Below the pieces are notes generated by a model, which was not told where the DNA came from, ran no database searches, and saw only the letters and a list, made by a program, of their open reading frames with translations. From contig CAQCFX010000033.1 in the NCBI GenBank assembly GCA_948766235.1, positions 1 to 18,017 of the forward strand: 18,017 bases of DNA, given 5' to 3'. The position numbers and the translations under genes were made by a program. This document shows, one piece after another, positions 14,543 through 18,017 of the stretch (position 1 is the stretch's first letter; the number at the start of each line of letters is the position of its first letter). The DNA is from an uncultured Oscillospiraceae bacterium. GTDB lineage: Bacteria > Bacillota > Clostridia > Oscillospirales > Oscillospiraceae.

Positions 14543-15310
14543 GTGGAAGATCGAAAGCGCACCATGCTGGCAGTGGTAATCATTGCGGTGGTCTTGGTGG
14601 CTGTGCTGTACAGCTTTTCCATCAATCTGTTTGCAGTTCACCCGACGCTGGAACTGCCCGATCCAAACGCCTCCAGCAGCGTAAAGCCCAGCGGAGGGGC
14701 GGCCGACGCCAACGGCGGAATTGTGGTAGAGGTGTCGACCCAGACGGTGCAGAGCCTGATTGCGTTTTTGACCCGCTATGAGAGCTACAGCCGCACAGTA
14801 AGCGTGGAATACTACTCCGAAGGGCAATCTGTGGGAGTGGTGAGCGCTCAGGTATGGGCGGACGGAGGCTGGACCCGCGCCGATGTCACCCTCAGTTCCG
14901 GCAGGGTGGAGCACTCCATTGTGGGAGACGGCCGGCTTTGGCTGTGGTATGACCAGGAGACCAGCGTATATATGGGGCCGGCGGAAGAAATTTCGGCGGA
15001 TTTGGTGCAGCGCCTGCCCACCTATGAGGATGTGCTGGCGCTGGACAAGAGCAGCATTACCAGCGCCGGGTATGTGGAGCGGGACGGGCTGCCCTGCGTT
15101 TATGTAGAAGCGGTGCGGCCCGAACTGGGCTACACCGAGCGGTATTGGGTTTCGGAAACCAGCGGTTTGCTGATGGCGGCGGAGGCGGAAAAGGACGGGG
15201 AGCTGATCTACTCCATGTCGTCTCATGAGGTAGTCAGCCCCCTGGCATTGGACCAAACGGCCGGCGTGTTCTCCCTGCCGGACGGCACAGAGCTTTATAC
15301 GCCGGGATGA
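14543..15310 (+). CDS. membrane-anchored extracytoplasmic protein, function unknown
   Basis: A 255-residue protein that I cannot place firmly. A short basic N-terminus and one hydrophobic helix (about 8-26) without a lipobox or clear signal-peptidase site suggest an uncleaved membrane anchor with the rest outside the cell. A Ser/Ala/Gly linker (about 40-60) leads to a beta-rich domain: alternating strands, VWADGGWTRADVTL, RLWLWYDQETSVYMG, then YWVSETSGLLMAAEAEKDGELIYSMSS near the end. That pattern resembles LolA/RseB-type half-barrel domains seen in Gram-positive lipoprotein-like proteins, but this is a guess from texture. GTG 14543 has a strong binding site, GAGGAGG at 14529-14535. It is the last plus-strand gene, 24 bases after wecB. 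Confidence 0.8.
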   Translation: MEDRKRTMLAVVIIAVVLVAVLYSFSINLFAVHPTLELPDPNASSSVKPSGGAADANGGIVVEVSTQTVQSLIAFLTRYESYSRTVSVEYYSEGQSVGVVSAQVWADGGWTRADVTLSSGRVEHSIVGDGRLWLWYDQETSVYMGPAEEISADLVQRLPTYEDVLALDKSSITSAGYVERDGLPCVYVEAVRPELGYTERYWVSETSGLLMAAEAEKDGELIYSMSSHEVVSPLALDQTAGVFSLPDGTELYTPG

Positions 15311-15314
15311 CGTC

Positions 15315-15689
15315 TCAATTTTCAGCGGTCTCTTTGGTGCTGTCATCGTCCCCCAGGCCCAGCAGGAGCAGCAGGCCCAAGGTGATGACCAGCTCTAAAT
15401 TATCCCCCTCCAGGTAGAGAAACAAAATAATAAGCACCAGCAGAATGTCCCCGGTATCGAAGTTTTCCAGCGAGAAATGCTTCAATACGCCGTCCAACAG
15501 CTGGCCCAGCCCGCCGGTAATTTCGCCAATCAGGTCGTTTTTTTGCCGGGGCGGCTCCATGGGGCGGGGCGCGGAATGGCTGTGGCCGGGGTGCTGGCGG
15601 GTGTCGCGGCGCTGTCCCTGGGGGCGGTGGCCCTGGGGTGGCTCATCCAGAAGGACAAAATCGCTGTCGTCCAGGTACTGGTTATACAT
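15315..15689 (-). CDS. small protein with hydrophobic leucine-rich C-terminus, unknown function
   Basis: A 124-residue protein with three parts: an acidic start (MYNQYLDDSDFVLLDEP), a basic His/Pro/Arg/Gln-rich middle (about 17-48) and a very hydrophobic C-terminal third with two segments (about 82-93 and 98-112, DILLVLIILFLYLEG and LELVITLGLLLLLGL) before an acidic tail. Two such segments joined by an acidic turn suggest a membrane hairpin. I recall similar tails in uncharacterised Clostridia proteins but cannot name a family. I prefer ATG 15689, because AGGAGG (15701-15696) is 6 bases upstream; ATG 15695 is in frame but directly abuts that site. It is the last gene of a three-gene minus-strand set and ends 4 bases from the convergent gene. 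Confidence 0.8.
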   Translation of the reverse strand: MYNQYLDDSDFVLLDEPPQGHRPQGQRRDTRQHPGHSHSAPRPMEPPRQKNDLIGEITGGLGQLLDGVLKHFSLENFDTGDILLVLIILFLYLEGDNLELVITLGLLLLLGLGDDDSTKETAEN

Positions 15690-16149
15690 GGCCATCCTCC
15701 TCCTTTCGGGCGCGGAGCAGCTCCAGCCCGGAGCGAATCAGACGGGACAGCTTGGCGATTTGGATGGCTTTGTCCAGCTTGGCGTACCGCTGCTCTTTTA
15801 CAAAGGGACGCAGAGCGGTGAGCAGGGCGGTGCGCTTGTCGTCTTCGCCGCTGGTAAACTGGCCCATAAGGTTGGCGGCGGCAGAGAGCATTTGGGGGTC
15901 CAATGAATTCAGGCCGCTGAAAAGGCTGCCCAGCCCGCCCAGAGAAGGGGGAGCCGCAGAGGAGGCGGGCTGAGCCTCTGGAAGGGGCGCGGGGGCGCCG
16001 GCGGAGGCCGGCTCATTGGCCGGGGACTCCTGTGCGCCGGATTGCTGCGAGGCGCCGCCTGAACTCAGCGACTGGGCCAGAGACATGATTTGCGCCATGG
16101 CCTGGGGGTTTCCAAGGATACCCTCCAACTTTTCTTCCAATTCGCTCAT
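15682..16149 (-). CDS. helical low-complexity protein, unknown function
   Basis: A 155-residue cytosolic-looking protein. The N-terminal helix MSELEEKLEGIL is followed by NPQAMAQIMSLAQSL, then a disordered Ser/Ala/Pro/Gly linker (about 29-69), SLDPQMLSAAANLMGQF (82-98) and a basic helical C-terminus (about 104-150) rich in Arg, Lys and Leu. No signal, membrane segment or catalytic motif is visible. AGGAGG lies 7 bases before the ATG at 16149. Its 3' end overlaps the start of the next gene downstream, implying coupled translation. The overall design is common in uncharacterised Clostridia proteins; no function can be assigned. Confidence 0.8.
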   Translation of the reverse strand: MSELEEKLEGILGNPQAMAQIMSLAQSLSSGGASQQSGAQESPANEPASAGAPAPLPEAQPASSAAPPSLGGLGSLFSGLNSLDPQMLSAAANLMGQFTSGEDDKRTALLTALRPFVKEQRYAKLDKAIQIAKLSRLIRSGLELLRARKEEDGHV

Positions 16150-16177
16150 GGCGGCCCTCCTGATTCGTAGCTGCTGC

Positions 16178-16438
16178 CTATTTCAGGCTGTCTTTCATTT
16201 TCTGAATGAGTTTGGCCCCTTCCGGGTCCTGCATAAGGTGGCGAATGGCATCGGTGAGCTGAGCGGTGTCCCCGCTGGCAGCCCGCTGAGCGGCGGCCTC
16301 CAGGTCGCCCGTGCTCTGGCTGAGCATGGAAAAGACCTTTTGCGTTTCCGGCGCGTCCCGCAGCTTTTGCAGCTTGGCGGTGTCGCCCATCAGCTCGGCG
16401 GCCTGTTTTCCTTTTAAAATTCCTTCAAAATTCGGCAT
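16178..16438 (-). CDS. small helical protein, unknown function
   Basis: An 86-residue, almost entirely alpha-helical protein. It has two short units with the pattern acidic/Pro followed by a hydrophobic helix: APETQKVFSMLSQ (29-41) and DPEGAKLIQKMKDSL (71-85), echoing NPQAMAQIM and DPQMLSAAANLM in the next gene. No membrane segment or enzymatic motif. GGAGGG lies 8 bases upstream of the ATG at 16438. It is first in the three-gene minus-strand set, 28 bases before the next start, and is separated from the DUF378 gene upstream by a terminator. Confidence 0.8.
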   Translation of the reverse strand: MPNFEGILKGKQAAELMGDTAKLQKLRDAPETQKVFSMLSQSTGDLEAAAQRAASGDTAQLTDAIRHLMQDPEGAKLIQKMKDSLK

Positions 16439-16461
16439 AGGACTTCCCTCCGTTCATCCCC

Positions 16462-16467
16462 AGTATA
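16462..16467 (-). promoter_or_regulatory. possible -10 box for the three-gene minus-strand cluster
   Basis: TATACT reads on the minus strand 23 bases before the ATG at 16438, just downstream of a terminator, where a promoter is expected. No good -35 box lies 16-18 bases upstream. The wider string CATATACTG, with AC 16 bases before it, loosely resembles a sporulation sigma-K site (one mismatch), but that consensus carries little information. Confidence 0.3.
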
Positions 16468-16495
16468 TGTGCGCGGAGGGGAATGGTGACCAGGA

Positions 16496-16530
16496 TATAA
16501 AAATTCCCGGCGCTTACGCGCCGGGAATTT
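16496..16530 (-). terminator. intrinsic terminator after the DUF378 gene
   Basis: A perfect 13-bp stem (16501-16513 with 16518-16530) closes on a 4-base loop. Read on the minus strand, the stem runs into TTTTT followed by ATAT, the expected U-tract; on the plus strand there is no such run. It lies 8 bases after the DUF378 stop codon. Confidence 0.85.
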
Positions 16531-16538
16531 CTGCTTGC

Positions 16539-16757
16539 TTAGGCATGACTGTGCCGGGTTTGGGTCTCCTCCGAGCGGAACAGCAGCGTCAGGCACCAAA
16601 GCGCCGCAAGGCCCACAATCGTATAGATGATGCGGGCAATCCAGGTTCCGGAGCCGCCGCAGATGAATGCCACCAGGTCGAAATTGAACAGTCCGATCAT
16701 GCCCCAGTTCAGCCCGCCGATGATGGACAGGGCCAGTGCAATCTTGTCTAAAAACAT
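16539..16757 (-). CDS. DUF378 (YuzA-like) small membrane protein
   Basis: A 72-residue membrane protein of the DUF378 family. It contains the hallmark first helix with LSIIGGLNWGMIGLF (about 9-23), a short loop FNFDLVAFICGG, and a second helix with RIIYTIVGLAALWCL (about 43-57), then a short polar tail rich in His, Thr and Glu. Two membrane helices with both ends on one side are expected. The biochemical role of the family is unknown. The open frame extends further upstream, but ATG 16757 is clearly right: AGGAGG lies 8 bases before it. It has its own terminator, so it is probably a one-gene unit or the end of a unit containing the DUF3048 gene, 135 bases upstream. Confidence 0.92.
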   Translation of the reverse strand: MFLDKIALALSIIGGLNWGMIGLFNFDLVAFICGGSGTWIARIIYTIVGLAALWCLTLLFRSEETQTRHSHA

Positions 16758-16892
16758 GGTACAAACCTCCTTTGTGGTCCTCTGCCGGGTTGGACAAAAG
16801 ACCGATATCGTCATCCCAAAGGTAGTTTGCGTCAAGCAGGAATCGGTATACTGGAAAGAGCTGCGCGCTTGAGTAAAAATTGCAAATGAACG

Positions 16893-17978
16893 TTATTCCG
16901 CGGTGACCGTTCGGCTGGTGGGAATAATGCAGACATAGCTTTTGCCCCGGCCCAGGGACAGGGGAGAGCCGTCCTGGTTATAGTAGCGCAGCTGCTGATT
17001 TGCCGTTCCCTTTTCCCAGGTGATGGGAATCAGCTTTCCGCCGCAGGCGTACCAGCCGCTGCCGGAGGTCAGGTTTACGTTTACACGCCCCGCGTCGTCC
17101 ACCACGGTACAGACGGTTTGAAGGACCAGCAGATTGGTGACCGCCACTTGAGAACCGTCGTTGCCGTCGATATAGGGTTCGCCATATTCCTCTACCTCAT
17201 ACAGGCCGGTGGCCTGGTCGTAGTAGAACACGCCGGTTTTATAGTTGGAAAAAGGAACGGTGACGGTGAGCGCGCTCTGGCCGCCGGCGGGAGCGCCGTC
17301 GTCGGTGAAGGTCATTTCGTATTGATAGCCGTCGGCGTGGAGCGCTTTGTTTTCCTTGGCCAGCATGGCGGTAATGGCTTCGCCGGAGGTGAGCAGAGAG
17401 TGCTCGTAGGCGTAGTGGTGGCCTTCGATTCGGTCGCGGTCTCTCCAGAACATCCCGGAGTCGGCGCCGGAATAGTAGCCGTTGACCCCGTCCACCGTGA
17501 ACAGGCCCTGGCGGCTTTTGGTGTCGTAGAACTCGGGGCTGCCGCCGGCGTGGATGTATACCGCGTCATGTCCCTGGGCCAGCTCCCAATAGTATTGCCG
17601 CGCGGAGCGGACAGAGCCGATAAGGCCCAGAGCGCCGGGGTCCTGATATATGGCCAGCATCCGGGTGATGCCGCCCTCGGCCAGAACCTCGTAGATGATA
17701 TCGGCCTGACTGTTTCCCTGCTGGGGCAGAGCGTCCCGCAGATTGTTGAGCATGACGGCGGCAGGGCGATTGCCGGACAGGTCCTCATCACAGGGCAGCC
17801 CGGTGAGAGGATGATAAAAAGCGGGCTCCGGGGTGGGTGTAGGGGTGGGAGGCAGGGTTTCAGGCGGCACTGAAACAACAGTTTCCGACGGTTCGGCGGA
17901 CGGATTGTCGTTGGTATCGCCACAGGAGGGTAACAGCAGGAGCAGCAGGGCACAGAGCAGACAGGTAATACGTTTCAT
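16893..17978 (-). CDS. DUF3048 domain lipoprotein (YerB-like)
   Basis: A 361-residue exported lipoprotein. The signal peptide MKRITCLLCALLLLLLPSC ends in a lipobox (LLPSC) with Cys19 as the lipidated residue; a Pro/Thr-rich spacer (about 38-52, TPTPTPEP) follows. The N-terminal DUF3048 part begins YHPLTGLP (55-62) and includes NLRDALPQQGNSQADIIYE (78-96), GGITRMLAIYQ, GSVRSARQYYWELA and IHAGGSPE; the C-terminal part ends with WEKGTANQQLRYYNQDGSPL and GKSYVCIIP. This order matches Bacillus YerB, a DUF3048 lipoprotein of unclear biochemical role. AGGAGG lies 8 bases before the ATG at 17978. I see no strong terminator after it, only a T-run around 16875-16880 with a weak 5-bp stem. Confidence 0.93.
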   Translation of the reverse strand: MKRITCLLCALLLLLLPSCGDTNDNPSAEPSETVVSVPPETLPPTPTPTPEPAFYHPLTGLPCDEDLSGNRPAAVMLNNLRDALPQQGNSQADIIYEVLAEGGITRMLAIYQDPGALGLIGSVRSARQYYWELAQGHDAVYIHAGGSPEFYDTKSRQGLFTVDGVNGYYSGADSGMFWRDRDRIEGHHYAYEHSLLTSGEAITAMLAKENKALHADGYQYEMTFTDDGAPAGGQSALTVTVPFSNYKTGVFYYDQATGLYEVEEYGEPYIDGNDGSQVAVTNLLVLQTVCTVVDDAGRVNVNLTSGSGWYACGGKLIPITWEKGTANQQLRYYNQDGSPLSLGRGKSYVCIIPTSRTVTAE

Positions 17979-18010
17979 AATGGCGCCTCCTAAAAGAATT
18001 GCTTCATCAC

Positions 18011-18016
18011 ATTATA
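18011..18016 (-). promoter_or_regulatory. -10 box for the DUF3048 gene at the window edge
   Basis: TATAAT, a perfect sigma-A -10 hexamer on the minus strand, sits 32 bases before the ATG at 17978. The -35 region would be beyond the end of the window. Transcription should start near 18004, giving a leader of about 25 bases that includes the AGGAGG binding site. Confidence 0.6.
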
Positions 18017-18017
18017 C

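Noticed and set aside
9317..15310. A horizontally acquired polymer island (LCP, wecA, wecB)
   Set aside because: Base composition and binding sites match the neighbours, there are no mobile-element traces, and the genes are interleaved with core genes such as rsfS and trpS.
16758..16892. Promoter for the DUF378 gene using TTGACG (minus strand, 16835-16830)
   Set aside because: The -35-like box is good, but no acceptable -10 hexamer lies 16-18 bases downstream; GACGAT at 17 bases is too weak to annotate.

Overview
The window looks like chromosomal DNA from a GC-rich, Gram-positive member of the Clostridia, probably an Oscillospiraceae-like gut anaerobe of the Flavonifractor/Pseudoflavonifractor/Oscillibacter kind. 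This rests on four things: strong AGGAGG-type ribosome binding sites, gene neighbourhoods like those of Bacillus and Clostridia (smc-ftsY; yhbY-nadD-yqeK-rsfS), GC-rich codon use with GTG and TTG starts, and Firmicutes-type families (LCP, DUF3048/YerB, DUF378/YuzA). Nearly all of it is housekeeping. I see no phage, plasmid, IS, CRISPR, tRNA or rRNA.

Layout. Positions 1-534 hold no credible gene but contain several strong inverted repeats, probably an intergenic repeat-like element. Next is lysC (aspartokinase, 535-1761), with a perfect internal Shine-Dalgarno and an in-frame ATG that would yield a separate regulatory beta subunit. It ends in a strong terminator (1767-1806). A good sigma-A promoter (1854-1882) then starts a long plus-strand run in which I find no internal terminator: smc, a double zinc-ribbon protein, ftsY, a second zinc-ribbon protein, rdgB, yhbY, a fused nadD-yqeK, an LCP-family cell-wall ligase, rsfS, trpS, a WecA/TagO-type transferase, a WecB/MnaA-type epimerase and a membrane-anchored protein of unknown role (to 15310). 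Several junctions are translationally coupled (ATGA overlaps at 5553 and 9317, an 8-base overlap at 13364).

From 15315 to the end every gene is on the minus strand. A cluster of three small proteins (16438 down to 15315) ends only 4 bases from the plus-strand run. Upstream of it are a separately terminated DUF378 membrane protein (16757-16539) and a DUF3048 lipoprotein (17978-16893) with a TATAAT box at the window edge.

How the genes fit together. The long run joins chromosome organisation (SMC), membrane protein targeting (FtsY), nucleotide-pool sanitation (RdgB), ribosome assembly and silencing (YhbY, RsfS), NAD synthesis with dinucleotide-signal hydrolysis (NadD-YqeK) and tryptophanyl-tRNA charging with surface-polymer synthesis. 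In the last group, WecA and WecB would start an undecaprenyl-linked glycopolymer and the LCP enzyme would attach such a polymer to peptidoglycan. I found no clearly new system. The most interesting points are the internal lysC start, the NadD-YqeK fusion, the two zinc-ribbon genes flanking ftsY, the structured element at the left edge and the uncharacterised three-gene minus-strand cluster.
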